From NCBI GenBank assembly GCA_022828595.1, contig JAKGHH010000001.1, forward strand, positions 119,672,999 through 119,736,998: a stretch of DNA of 64,000 nucleotides, given 5' to 3'. Position numbers and translations under genes: made by a program. Below are positions 21,781 to 33,889 of this stretch, piece after piece. Source of the DNA: Nelumbo lutea. Lineage: Eukaryota > Streptophyta > Magnoliopsida > Proteales > Nelumbonaceae. The notes under the pieces are model-generated. The model was given only the letters and a program-made list of their open reading frames with translations, ran no database searches and was not told where the DNA came from. The first letter of the stretch is position 1; the number at the start of each line of letters is the position of its first letter.

Positions 21781-22790
21781 GTAAGTTATATACTGGGCTA
21801 GCATGATGAAACCGGAAAGAAGGAAAATGTCATCTACCACTTCAGTCAGAAGTTTAATGAATATGAAGGTCGTTACACAGTGGTAGAGAAAACTTGAATC
21901 GCCCTTACCTGGGCTTTCCAGAAGCTACGACACTATTTGTTGTCCTTACCCTATTCTTCTCATATCAAGAATGGACCCTTTGAAATATTTGTTTGAAAGA
22001 CCAGCAATTACTAGTTCGATTTCCAAGTGGATTATGCTAACATCAGAATTTGACATCACATATGTAACCCAAAAGGCAATCAAGGGTTAGACTATAGTAA
22101 ATTATTTGGCAGGAAGTCCTTCCATCTGTTATGATGCTTTGATGACAGATTTTCCAGACGAATCCATCTTAGCGGTACAGGGCCAAGATCACGAGAGATG
22201 GACTGCTTATTTCGATGGATCCTCTAATTTGAATGGTTCGGGAGCAAGTATCATTCCTGTACATCCTGACGGTTTGTATTAACCTTTTGCTATTAGTTTG
22301 GATTTTGCAAATACCAACAATACATGTGAGTGGGAGGCTTATTTGAAAGCCCTTTACATGGCAAGAGATTGGGGCATTAAGGAAGTGGCCCTTTTTGGAG
22401 ATTCCATCTTACTCATCAGCCAAGCACGAGGTGATTGGGAGGTCAGGGATGATGGGCTGACCCTTTATTATAATTGCCTTCAAGAGGTGTTCAAGAGCTT
22501 CAAGAGTGTTACTTTTAGTTATTTGCCTCGTCAGGATAATCATTTTGCCGATGCCTTGGCAGCTTTGGGATCAGCTACAAGATTCTTGAAACAAGATGAC
22601 ATTGAACCCATTGACTTGTATAAGGACACAGAACTTGCATATAGGCATGAAGTATACATCCTCACGATAGATGAAGAAGAGCTTGTTGGAAAACCTTGGT
22701 TTTATGACATTAAGAATCTTTTGGAGCATCAGGTTTTTCCAGACGGGGTGAATACTAAGGACCGAAGGGCTTTGGCATGATTGGCCAGCC
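21781..22790 (+). pseudogene. RNase H plus archaeal-type RNase H of the Tat element
   Basis: The first RNase H is decayed (21781-22090). The second, WTAYFDGSSNLNGSGASIIP (from 22200), then CEWEAYLKALYMARDWGIKE, FGDSILLISQARGDWEVRD and NHFADALAALGSA, keeps the four acidic positions (D, E, D, D) of this domain. A second RNase H after the first is a hallmark of the Tat lineage. A stop at 22280-22282 separates its first strand from the rest. Confidence 0.82.
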
Positions 22791-23928
22791 AATTTGTTCT
22801 ATCTCAAGGGATCCTGTACAAAAAGTCTCTAGGATTACCTTGGTTGAGGTGTTTAGATGAAATGGAAGCACAAAAGAAAGTAGAAGTGCATGGTGGAATC
22901 TGTGGGCCTCATATGAATGAACACATGTTATCTAAGAAGCTCCTTCGAATGGGTTTTTTCTAGATAATAATGGATGAGGATTGTTTTAAACATGCCAGAT
23001 AGTGTCATTCCTACCAAATATTCAGTAACAAGATTAAGGCACCACCATCAGAATTATATTACTTTATATCTCCTTGGCCTTTTTTTGTTTGGGGTATGGA
23101 CATGGTGGGCCTGCTTCTAATGGGCACAAATTTGTATTGGTGGCTATTGATTATTTTACCAAGTGGGTAGAGGCAATGACCATCTTTCATCCCACAATGA
23201 AGAAAACGATTCAATTCATTCGCAATTATATCATTGCTAGATATGGGGTCCCTTATGAGATCATATTTGATAATGGAGAGAATTTTGTTGGCAGAGAGGT
23301 TAAAGAGTTGTGTGAATAATTCAAGATCAAGCAGCTTCATTCTTCTCCCTACTTCCCTCAAATGAATGGTGTAGTGGAAGCAACAAATAAGAACATAGAA
23401 AAGATCTTGAAGAAGATGTCCCTTACTCATAAGTCTTGGCAGGATATGCTCCCTTTTGCATTACTTGCATATAGAACTTCCATCCGCACCTTAACTAGGG
23501 CAACCCCTTATTCATTAGTGTGAGGTATGGAAGCAGTGCTCCCCATGGAAATTGAGGTACCTTCTTTAAGAATCATGGTAGAAGCAAAAATCCCAGAAGC
23601 TGAGTGAGTAAGAGCATGATATGGGTAGTTGGCACTCTTGGATGAAGCTCGATTGACAGCCTCGACACATGTACAGGCCTACCAGAGGCGAATGACATGC
23701 GCTTTTAACAAGAGGGTTTGCCCACGCAAAATTCATCTTGGTGATCTGGTCCTTCGTAGAACAATTCCAAACAAACAAGACACTAAGGGCAAGTTTGCCC
23801 CAACATACGAAGTTTCGTACATTGTAAAGAGACGCTTGTCTGGAAGAGCCCTCATATTGAGCCGAATGGATGATGAAGATCTCCCTAAGCTAGTTAAGCT
23901 TAATCAAGTGAGAAAATATTATGCTTGA
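22791..23928 (+). pseudogene. Tat-type integrase
   Basis: Zinc-binding part: EVHGGICGPHMNEHMLSKKL, then a CHSYQIFSNKIKAPPSELY stretch (about 22885-23055). Core: WPFFVWGMDMVGL, then VAIDYFTKWVEA, then FDNGENFVGREVKELCE (near 23070-23320) and MNGVVEATNKNIEKILKKM. C-terminal part: IHLGDLVLRRTIPNKQDTKG, ending KLNQVRKYYA at 23928. Stops occur near 22963, 23317, 23521 and 23605. The acidic core residues appear present, so decay is mostly by point stops. Confidence 0.83.
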
Positions 23929-25310
23929 ACATGTGATTCTTATGTATATGCTATATGCTCTCCTTCAAAATGAAAGGAGGCCTCCGTCGGCCATTTGTTT
24001 TATCCAAAATAAGTCAAATATCCATGTTCATACTTTGATTCACTTGTTAGCTCTTTGAGCTTGTTGGTAAACTCTCCTTTTCATGTAAACCCATCCTAAT
24101 GAGGAATGACTATGATGAAACCCAATCATAATATTGAGGTGGGAATTCAATAACTTCTCAATATGCCTCTTTCTCGGAAATTTGCGTGTAGGAAAATATG
24201 ATTAATCACTGAAAAAAAAAGAGTAAAAGAAACAAAGAAAGCGAAGCGAAATAAAGAGGGTGCCAAAGAAGAAAGGCAAGATAAGGAATTCAAACGTGAT
24301 TGGGAAAATTAGCCATCCTACCTTATTCTTTTCTCTTCATAAAGAAAAAATCTATTACCTATACTACTCTCCAATTTCGTCCTCCATGATCAAGGAGTCA
24401 TATGGCTGGCATATACATTTGAAGAACATCAAAATCATCCCCAGCCCTTTAGCGATGATGGGAGTAGAGCGAGTGGAGAAAAATTACCGAATAAGGTGTG
24501 GCCTGAAAGGGCGAGGTGAAAACCCAAAAAGGGCACCTCGAGTACAAACACCAAGTTATGGAAAGATCCAATTTCACTGGCCTGGATGAAAACCCGAAAT
24601 GATTCCATGACGCAACAATTAGGCGATACCCAGACCTCGCAAAAACCTCCATGTGAGGCGCTAGGGGCAAAAGAGGGTACAAAAAAAGAGGAGGTCATAC
24701 TTGGTCTAGTATCATGTCTTCCTTTTGAGGAAGAAGGATGATCAGCTTGTTTAATACTTTCAGAGGATCCTCAACACCCAGTTTGCTATCAAATGTATAG
24801 GCATAAGCGAGTTCAACTCATTTGCTCTACCCAAGGAATCTACTGACATCACTCTCTTTTTCTTTCAATTCAACCTTTTTGTTCCTCCATATTTGTTTGT
24901 ACTCACTCTGGTGTTTCAGGAAAACCTACAAAAGAATCAGGATTCTCTTTGACACAAGAAAATTTTGGGGACATGTTGTTTAGGTTAATTGCACAAGCAC
25001 GGCCCTTGGATCCCAGAGGTCTAGGGTATCCCAATGGTATTTGATCTTTTTCTTACAATAAAAAAAAAGAGATAAAAACAAAGAAAGAACAAAAAAGAGA
25101 GACAAATAACTAATATAAATAAATATCAAAATATAATAATAAATAATAATGAAAAAAATAGAAATAGATAAGAAGGGAGAGAGATGTAAAGTGCTTGAAG
25201 ATAGTGGACTTAGCATTGAAAATGATAGATATGCATTTAATTCCAAACATTGAAGTAATTAAGAACGTTTCTCAAATTTTAATCTATACAAGAAAAAGAG
25301 TTTCATTTGC
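23929..25310. other. 3' non-coding region of the Tat element
   Basis: About 1.4 kb between the integrase end and the tandem array. It is A-rich, with AAGAAA-type runs at 24220-24260 and 25060-25170. No gene or antisense gene is recognised here, unlike the other two Tat copies. Confidence 0.6.
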
Positions 25311-26450
25311 TTGACTTTTAGCATACCATGCGGGTTTTAAAAAATTGCATCATGGCATATCATGACTATTTGCTTGTTTCCTGGTATATAGTGGATTTTC
25401 GATTGCATTGCGGCATATCATGCTTTTTAGTGCTTTAAAATTTGCATCATGGCATATAATGACTTTTTGCTTGTTTCCCGGCATATAGTGGATTTCCGAT
25501 TGCATTGCGGAATATTGGGCTTTTTAGTAGTTTAAAAATTGCATCATGGCATATCATGATTTTTTGCTTCTTTCCCAGCGTACAGTGGATTTTTGATTGC
25601 ATTACAACATATTGCGTTTTTTAGTAGTTTAAAAATTGCATCAAGTCATATCATGAATTTTTGCTTGTTTCCTGGCATACAATGGATTTTTAATTACATC
25701 GCAGTATATTGTGCCTTTTAAAAGTTTAAAAATTGCATCATGGCATATCATGACTTTTTGCTGGTTTCTTGGCATACAATAGATTTCAGATTGCATTGTG
25801 GCATATCACACTTTTTAGTAGTTTAAAAATTGCATCGTGGCATATCATGACTTTTTGCTTTTTTCCCGGCATACAGTGGATTTTCGATTGCATCATGATA
25901 TATCGCGCTTTTTAGTAGTTTAAAATTGCATCATGGCTTATCATGACTTTTTGTGTTTTCCCGACTTAGTGCGGATTGTCTAAGTTTTCTTGTTTCCTGG
26001 TTTGTTGGACTTAATGTGTTAAAGATCTTGAATACCAAAAAGCTTTGCGTTTTCTGGCTTATAGTGGATTGTCTAATTTTTGCGTTTTCCCAACTTACTG
26101 TGGATTGTCTAAGTTTTGTGTTTTTTGGTTTATAGTGGATTGTCCAATTTGATCATGGCTTAACGTGTTAAAAATATTGAATACCAAAAGTTTTGCATTT
26201 TCCCGGCTTATAGTGGATTGTTTAATTTTTGCGTTTTCCTGGCTTATAATGGATTGTCTAAGTTTTGTTATTTCTCGGCTTACTGTAGATTGTATAAGTT
26301 TTTTATTTTTCTGGCATACGATGGATTTTCCCTCTTACTTCATGGGTTAGCGTGCCTTCCCACATTGTTTGCATCATGGCATATCATGGCTTTTTGTTGT
26401 TTCCCGGTATACAATAGATTTTCTATTTTGAATTATGACTTAACTTATTT
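25311..26450 (+). repeat. 97-bp tandem array in the 3' region of the Tat element
   Basis: The word GCATCATGGCATATCATGAC recurs with small changes at 25347, 25444, 25541, 25638, 25735, 25832 and 25928, spacings of 97 bp (the last 96). Each unit also holds TTTCCCGGCATACAGTGGAT and TTTTTAGTAGTTTAAAAATT. After 25928 the array shifts to shorter units (about 35-45 bp, CGGCTTATAGTGGATTGTCT). These form a longer repeat of about 150 bp marked by TTGAATACCAAAA at about 26030 and 26175. 26451-26769 has nothing recognised. Confidence 0.92.
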
Positions 26451-26769
26451 TTAAGGGTATTATAAAATAAATTTTGATTACTTTTCAGATAGAAACGCAT
26501 TTCTTGATTTGCTTTGCGGCTTATCATGCTTTACTATGTTTTGATATGTTTAACAAGCGCTGAATCTTTCTTGCTAAGGACCTTTCCTAAGGAATTTGGC
26601 TATCATGTAACAATAAAATGGCTTGAACATGATGAAATGATGCTGTATGGGAACTCCTTTTTGTCTCAATCCTCCTTTCTCATCTTGCCCCTCTTCCAAG
26701 CCTGTCCTTCGCAAAAATCTCTGTGTGCTTCTTTGGTCTTTGTTGTTTCATAGTTTCCTAACTCACAAC

Positions 26770-26782
26770 AAAGAGGGGCAGC
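26770..26782 (+). other. Polypurine tract of the Tat element
   Basis: AAAGAGGGGCAGC directly precedes TGTCAGCACTC, the usual place for plus-strand priming next to a 3' LTR. Confidence 0.8.
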
Positions 26783-28828
26783 TGTCAGCACTCGGTTTTT
26801 GCTCGGTCTGCCGTCTCTACCTCCAATTCACCTTAAACACCCGATCAGATTCATCCAACCTCTCCAAAACACTCGAAAACCCAGAAAACCTAACTTTTAG
26901 CCCTAGAGCCCTCAGATCCATCATTGAACTTGCCCAATACCTATCCGATGCCCCCTGATCGACTCTCACTTACACCTCAACCATTAGATTAGACATAACT
27001 ACTAGACCTATGACCTCTGAAAACACCTACCCATAAAATTTTAACTTAAGATTCCCCCATTTACCCCCTCATCAAATGAAGATTCCATTTTGACTTCTCT
27101 CGTTAGCCTAAACACTAAGAACCCAGATTACCTTGATTTTGACATACCCAAACCAATCAAACCACACCATTAGACTCCAGACACACTAAAACACCTGCCC
27201 ATGTAGTTTTAGACCTAGATTCCCTCATTTGCCCTTCCATCAAACCAAGATTCCGCTTTGAAATATCTCATTAACCCAAATTCATACAATATCGACCCTG
27301 TAAGTTTGATCAAACCTCATCATCAAATCCTAGACACCCCAAATACCCACTTATGAAATTTCAGCCTAAAACACCTCCATTTATCTTCAACCACACAAAG
27401 ATTTCGTTTCGATACCCCTAGATTAATCGAGTCGAACCCTTTCTAAATCTGTTTGATCTGGGCCCATTTGGGCCATTCTGACCCCACCAATCACCTCAGA
27501 CCACCCAAAAACTCTAGTCAATAAAAATTCAACCAAAGATACACTCATTTACCCTTTCGACCGAAAAGATTCTATTCTAGGCAATCTTATTGGTCCATAC
27601 ATACAAAACCCTTATCTAAATTCAGGCTCATCTCAACCCTTCATTTTCTAACCCAAGAACCACCTATCATTGAATTGATAACCCGGTTCGACCCTTGGAC
27701 CAGTTTAATCCAACTTGTTAAAAATTATCAAAATACCCACATTTTCTTCAAAATTACAAAATAACCCCCGCCCTATTATAAAAGCAAAGTGATGAGTCAT
27801 TTAACCTAATCCAAGAAGTTAGGAGGGAGAGACTGTTTAATGTCTTCTCCGTTTGAACTAGCGGCGGAGGAACCAAGAAAGACCCCTTTCTCTTGGGATT
27901 TTACCCGACTCCCTCTTTTCTTCTCCCTTCTTTTTTAGTCTTCCTCCCTTCCCTATGTAGGTGGGGTAAGGGTAGGATGTAAGTGGTCTCTTTGAAAATA
28001 CAGAGAGAGGCCGGTGAGTAAGGAAATAAGCTTTTAGGGCTGAGGATGTTGGGGCAAGGAATCAGAGCAAGAGTGAGTGTTTTAGTACTAGATGTCGAAC
28101 GCTGGGTGTCGAATGAATGAATTTCAATACAAGGAGGGTCTCTATTTATGGGGGAGATCTCGGGATCATAAAATGTAGGAAATAAAGATGCTTATCTCTT
28201 ACCGGGAAAGGGAATATTATATTTGTTGTCAATCATTAAGTGTACCATTGGGGTTTCACCATGTGTCTCATGAGGATTTTTTCCGAGGATCGGCTTTCCT
28301 TCTCCTCAAGATTCCCCGTTACTCACATGTACTACTACCTTTAGCGCGGTTTAGCTTAATTGACGTGGCGTTAATGACGTCACCACTTGATGGCGACGTC
28401 TCGTTGACCTTACGTGGTGTTTCGCTATGCCTTTTGCTGTTGTAGGCTCCACGTGGCTCTGGGCGCACACGGGCCTTGCCAAGGGCTTAACTCGGGCTCC
28501 TCTCAGTTTGTGTCGCGAGTGAGCTCGTGAGTCGTGGGTTTATCGCACTCTTTAGTGGGTGTAGGTTCATTGCATGTCCGAGCAAGCCTGGGGCCCTTGG
28601 ATGGGTTCAGCTGTAGTTTTCTTTGGTTTGGGCACCGAGTGGACTTGGTGAACCACGGGTTCATCGTGGTTTTGCGATACGCATTGTGAGTTCAACGCAG
28701 GGTTTGTGGTGTGTTGCAGGTTCATCACAGCTTGAGGGTTGATTGTGGGTTGCTCGTGCGCAACTTTGTGGTGTTAGTTTTGATGTTTAATGTTCTCTAA
28801 GGGTCCGAGCGAACATTGTATACCTACA
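26783..28828 (+). repeat. 3' LTR of the Tat element (right end approximate)
   Basis: Starts TGTCAGCACTCGG after the polypurine tract. TATA-like boxes lie near 27775 (CTATTATAAAAGC) and 28142 (TATTTATGG). The end is placed at CATTGTATACCTACA (28828) because of the CA terminus and a change of sequence character. With no partner LTR, neither end duplication nor exact border can be confirmed. Confidence 0.6.
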
Positions 28829-30424
28829 CCCTTTTTCCCTCTTCTTTTTCATCGTCCATCAGACCCAACGGTACAGTAGCGGCGAGGCAAAATCCCTCCC
28901 ATCATGAATCTCCTCTTCTTCCTTCTGCTGATTTCATTTTGTTTCGAAAATATGGTGGTCATCATTGCTTCATCGACTTCCGGTCCCTAGTGCCTGTGGT
29001 AAGCTATCCCATTTTCATCGTGAAGTAGAGAGCAAGCTTTCGTTCGAGTTGAGCACCTGTGTAGCGTCGATTTCAACTTTGCCAAACAACCTGGGTTTCT
29101 TTGAAGTCCAGAAGTAGACCATTCTTCCTTCTATCGAAGTTCAATCAGTTCTTTCATTCTCCGGCAATGTTTTGGGAATCAGCGTGATCAGGTAATCTTT
29201 TCTCTATCCTCTCTCTCTCTCTCCCTCTCTCTCTCACTTTCTCTCTGTTTTTCTTTTTTATGATTGAAGGGTGAGAAAGGGGAAGAGCCGATTCCCTACA
29301 AGCTCATGTACCCTACCTAATCCTCCCTTGCTTAAATCCTTAGTTCTAAATCTGTTATTCGGCTTCTCTATCAGTTTTTTTCTCTGATGCATCTTTCTAA
29401 ACCATACTAGTATTCCCTTTGCTGACTTTCTTTTTTCTTTAAATCCGTTTCTACTTGATCCCAACTGTAAATCTGTTCCTTTATCTATTTCTTTTCTTGT
29501 GAGTTTTCTCTGTCGCATTTTCCACACCATTAGTATTTCCTTTGTTGATTTTTTTGTTCTTTTCTTTCTTTTTTTTTTGTTGTTGTTGTTAAACAGAGTT
29601 ATCTTAGTTCTAAGGCTGTTCCATGTTGGTCTTGTTTTCTTGAAATCAACTCTGATACATTTTACCTGATCACGCTATCACTTCTTCATTTTTGCATTTT
29701 TTTGCCATTTCTTCTCGGGTGCATTTTATCATTGCTTCTCTGATGCATTTTACCAAATCACATTATTACTTCATCAAACTGCCAAATAGCAAGGTTAACT
29801 GGCTTTGGCTTCTGAGATGTTTAATCAAGCAGTTTTTAAAATCTCTGTTGCTTCGGACAGTCTTTCATTCATGCAAAGAAATGGTCGTTGAATAGAAAGT
29901 CATGGTTTGTTTTATTTTCAATCCTTAATATCGGTTGTTTTTCTGTTTCTTTGTCCCCTTATATTATTTTCTGTTTTTATTTTGATACAATATGGTCTGG
30001 CGTCCTTTTCATTATCTCGAATCCGGTTAAGGGAATTGTTTCTGGTATGTTCAGCATGTGAAGTAACTGTTATGTTTTTCTCTCTTTATTGTGATAATCG
30101 GTTGGTGCTTCTCTTTAGGTTTATTTGCCTTTAGCATTGTGTTTTTGGCCTTAGTTTTTTTTAGTCTATACATATTTGTTCTCAGCATCCTATGTGGGCC
30201 CCACCTTTGGACATAGGAGAGGGATGCCTAACCCCTTCCCTCTCCCATCTGAGACCTGTTCGGACTGGTTGGACCGGTGCCTTGGGCTATGGGAGTCACT
30301 ATTGAGCGAAAACCATTTAAAAAAAATGATTCTCAGATGTCCCATCACCTCCATTTTCCAATATGATGGGTGGCGTCTCCATTTCCAACCCAAGTGGCGA
30401 GTGAGCCAGTTTTTCTGATGCTCA
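28829..30424 (+). other. Unassigned stretch resembling a 5' exon and T-rich intron
   Basis: 28829-29190 is CT-rich, like a plant 5' UTR. It ends GCGTGATCAGGTAATC (a good donor) followed by a (CT)n run and about 950 bp of T-rich, intron-like sequence. Only short frames are present and no domain or acceptor-linked exon was found. 30182-30424 changes to GC-richer text of unknown origin. It could be the broken 5' end of a host gene, or transposon sequence. Confidence 0.3.
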
Positions 30425-30888
30425 CACCAAGTTTTGACCCTCAATGGATCATACTGATTGGCACATCAAAGACAACCCAATCCCACACACAGTGTAATAC
30501 CATAATCAAGTCTAGGGGGTATGTGTAATTTTTCAGTTTTGCCCATCAATCTCTAAGGTCAAAGGAATAACTAAAAAATAGTTCAACTTTAGTGTTTCAA
30601 CCAAACACACAATGCATGTGCTTTGGGTCTAATCCTAATAACTGAGACAAGCTGCCCCAACTTCTTTAGTAGCACATTAGTGCTAGCCTTGGCAAGATAA
30701 GCTCCCCAAGTCTATCCAATGATTGAGAACATTCTAAACTAACACGATTCTCACAAGTGTTCGGTTTAAGGGATAATTTCATAAAAATATACCAATATTA
30801 ACATGAAACGATAATGTGCTTTTATTCATTTACAATAAATGTATCCGTACATCATCTAATTGGAGCTAAGGGCATACGTTGTCTAACA
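30425..30888 (-). mobile_element. Inverted copia LTR fragment (first ~460 bp of LTR)
   Basis: Reverse complement of the LTR family at 14141. The LTR start TGTTAGAC is read backward at 30888 and the match proceeds to GAGGGTCAAAACTTGG near 30425, where it stops. It is the fourth separate copy of this LTR family in the window and is more diverged than the others. Confidence 0.8.
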
Positions 30889-31254
30889 ATTGCTAGAGGT
30901 TGTCATCAATAAAAATCTTACTAAGTCTAGTATTGAGGTGTTTCCATGGAAGCTTAGGTCATTCTTGGTGGATGCAAAGAATATTCTCCATTCATTTTAC
31001 TTGAATGGAGAATATTCATTGGATTTGTGACATGGGTTGTTGAAATCCTAAAACATATTCTTCATTGTGTTATCTTTGTGGCTAATGGACACAGGGTTCA
31101 AAAACATTATTTGCTACTTCCATTAAGAAAACCAGCAATAAGCAATGTTTTATAAAATTGATCCAGCGGCTGAACCGTTTTTGCCTTTGGGTCACAGGTC
31201 ATTGGTTCAACCGTTTGGGTTGAACTGGTTAGACTGCCCCGCATGTATTTAAGG

Positions 31255-31302
<48 letters not shown>

Positions 31303-31709
31303 CATAAATATATATTTTATCAACAAATAATGTATAATTATGTTTTAGATATGTTATATATATTTTTGTATTTAATTTATGTTATTAATTGATTTTTATA
31401 AAAAAATATTAAAAATTGCAATTTGTGGCGAAAATGGGTTTTTCACAAAAATAGCGGGGCAATGTGCCTATGGCTCCTTGGGATGCATAAATCTCGAAAA
31501 GTTCTCCAAAATAAAAGAAAAGATCACCCCTATCAGACATTGGAGTATGAAGTTATGACCTCTGAACAACTTCTATAGAAAACTAGAAATGGGCCTTTCC
31601 AAAAATCATAAATGTGGACTGTGGATAAACACATAGTGCTGGGAAATAGATGGGCTGGGCCAAACACAAAATAAACATTAGTTAAATCAAGCATGTCTTG
31701 ATTCAAAAC
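30889..31709. other. AT-rich intergenic stretch with TA/TG microsatellite (31255-31300)
   Basis: No gene. A (TA)n(TG)n microsatellite lies at 31255-31300. The text near 31145-31240 (TGGTTCAACCGTTTGGGTTGAA) looks like a small transposon remnant, but its ends were not found. Confidence 0.55.
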
Positions 31710-32499
31710 TGATGGAGGTAGATTTGGCCTGACCCCTTGGCTATGCGACACGTGGAAGAAACCGGGGTGACCTGGCAGGAACGTCAGTTTGACACGATGG
31801 CATAGCACGACCATTCCCCAAGAAGAGGCCCAGGCTCCTCAAGCTCTCGAAGAAGAGGCCTAAGCTCCCGAGCTCCTTAAAAGGAACCCACACTTTCAGG
31901 GAGGTGAAACCCGAGCTCTTCCTAAGAACCCCGAAGCTAACAAGCCCGAGGGGCTAAGCCCATACTAGGCCTCCTCGGGTCAATTCGGCTCGTATCACAC
32001 CTTGGGATAGTAGGCCATATTCTAATCCGAACTCAAGACTTCACCTTGTGCACCACTCCGACACCTCAGCTCCAGGTCGCGCAACTGTGAAACCGTACTT
32101 GATAGATCCATACTCTAAGGCAGCACGCCTAACTGGTCCAGATCTGACAGATGGCAATCACGTCGTAATGGCCACCTGCTACTGCCATCTCAGTTGTGGT
32201 AGAGACGGCCCTGACAGAGAGGACAATGGCGGTTATGTCTGCCCCCCACAGAGGCGGTTATACCTGACTCGGCAGAAACTTGGGAGTGAGTGCACCAGGT
32301 GATATTTGTGATATTTGTGCTTTCTAGTCTTAAAGTATCTTATTTTCCTTGCCTTCTCAAGAATATTAACTTGAGCTTCGGAGTATTCCCACCGGGTTCC
32401 TCCCCGGAAATCTCCTATTTCTTCCTCGTTTCAGGCATCTTCAGCTCTGTCAGAGGCAAGGTTACCGATAGCTAAGACTGATCGGATCGTGCATTATCA
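31710..32499 (+). repeat. 5' LTR of the Tat element, TATA region deleted
   Basis: Begins TGATGGAGG and ends GCATTATCA. Compared with the 3' LTR it lacks about 40 bp after GTGCACCAGGTG (near 32301), exactly the piece holding TATAAAAG and the CT-rich start region. Its promoter is therefore probably dead. Confidence 0.85.
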
Positions 32500-32501
32500 T
32501 T

Positions 32502-32519
32502 TGGCGCCGTCTATGGGAA
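32502..32519 (+). other. Primer binding site of the Tat element
   Basis: TGGCGCCGTCTATGGGAA begins two bases after the LTR end. The TGGCGCCGTC form is usual for this lineage. Which tRNA it pairs with is not decided here. Confidence 0.75.
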
Positions 32520-32576
32520 CATTTCAAAAAGCCTCCCCCAACCTTTAACTCTCTTCCAAAGAAAAACTTAGCATTC

Positions 32577-33750
32577 ATGGCTTCCTCCGGCAGTGACAGA
32601 CGTAACGCTGACCTGAATGCCGTAGGGGAGCACCCTCAGCCCGCCACTGTATGCATCGGATAGTTCACCGTCCCCCTCTCGGCGGACGGAATCCCTAGCC
32701 TAAATGTGCCACGAACAGTGGCGCCCGTGAATTTTCCCCTTCCCCCCTCTATTGAGACAACCTTCACCGAACCAACCATTGTCCATCTGGCGACCAGCTA
32801 GAACCAGCTTGATGACTTGATGCAATGCATGCGGAACATGTAAGCCCAAATGCAACAGTTTCAGCAACATCAACTCCATCAGCAGCAAGTACTACACCAA
32901 CTCCCCCCGCTGGACAAATATGATGGGTCCTTTGACCCCAGTGATCATGTTGATGCTTTCCAATCCCAGATGCACCTGGTATAGGAACCTGGCCAGCGAG
33001 TCCTGCATGTGTGTGGCCTTCACTACCACTTTCAGGGGAGTGGCCCGCACCTGGTATAGGAACCTGGCCCACGAGTCGATAAGAAGTTGGACCCAGTTTG
33101 TGCAAGTCTTCACTGCTCATTTTGTCACCAACAAGCGGTGCCCCCGGATCGAGGAGAGCCTCCTCGGGATAGTCCAGAAGGAAGGAGAGTCCATCTGGGG
33201 CTATATCAAGCGGTTCAACGATGCGTGCTTATAGATACTGCACCTTAACCCCGCGGTACAGCTCGAGGTAGCCAAGAGGGGTGTGACGCACAAGGAATTC
33301 AAATGGCACATGGTGGTCAACCAGCCTGCAACCATAGCTGAATTCCTCAAGCTCGTAGACAAATTCATAAGAACGGAGGAGGAGATCAACCAGAGAACTG
33401 AGGGCGGGTTCGAAAAAAGGAAGAGGGAAGGCGAACCTCCCAACCAAGATGATAAGAGAAAGAAAGACCTAGCTCGTGGGGCGAAGCCAAGTCAGCCATT
33501 CTGAGTTCCCATGACAGAACGGGCGGACTACACGCCCTTGAATGCAAAGTGGGCTGAGATCCTTATGACAATCAGGGACATCCCGTACGTGAAGTGGCCA
33601 CCTCGTTTGAAAGGGAACCCGAATGAAAGGAATAAAAATTTGTATTGCAGTTTTCATAGAGACCACGGTCATAGCACCGGACATTGTAAGAATCTCCACG
33701 ACGAGATAGAAGAACTTATCCGTCGCAGGTACCTAAGAAATTTTGTATAA
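32577..33750 (+). pseudogene. gag: Tat-type gag (degenerate)
   Basis: ATG at 32577 (MASSGSDRRNADLNAVGEHP), then a Gln/His-rich segment, PPLDKYDGSFDPSDHVDAF (about 32900), a retrotransposon gag core with FVQVFTAHFVTNKRCPRIEE and GESIWGYIKRFND, and a C-terminal CSFHRDHGHSTGHC zinc-knuckle-like motif (about 33648). Gag forms the particle that packages element RNA. Stops lie near 32661, 32802, 32842, 33232 and 33502. A 31-bp repeat (32972-33002 and 33047-33077) has overwritten part of the core and shifts the frame. Confidence 0.82.
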
Positions 33751-33751
33751 C

Positions 33752-33878
<127 letters not shown>

Positions 33879-33889
33879 AGGTCGGCAGG

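Larger units (their letters stand above)
19163..28828 (+). mobile_element. Second Tat-lineage Ty3/gypsy element, 5' truncated, with one LTR
   Basis: Order: protease remnant, RT, RNase H, extra archaeal-type RNase H, integrase, long 3' non-coding region with a 97-bp tandem array, purine tract, and an LTR of about 2 kb. The double RNase H and the long tandem-repeat 3' region point to the Tat lineage (Ogre-like group). Gag, PBS and 5' LTR are absent: the sequence joins another Tat fragment at about 19162. It is a different family from 31710-41660, with low similarity at the protein level. Confidence 0.82.

Noticed and set aside
15906..28828. One single large gypsy element
   Set aside because: Integrase occurs twice in order (ending 17286 and 23928) with different sequence, and the part from 19163 has a different family's domains.
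28903..28989. Short signal-peptide-like frame MNLLFFLLLISFCF
   Set aside because: Only 28 codons with no conserved context; hydrophobicity alone comes from the CT-rich sequence.
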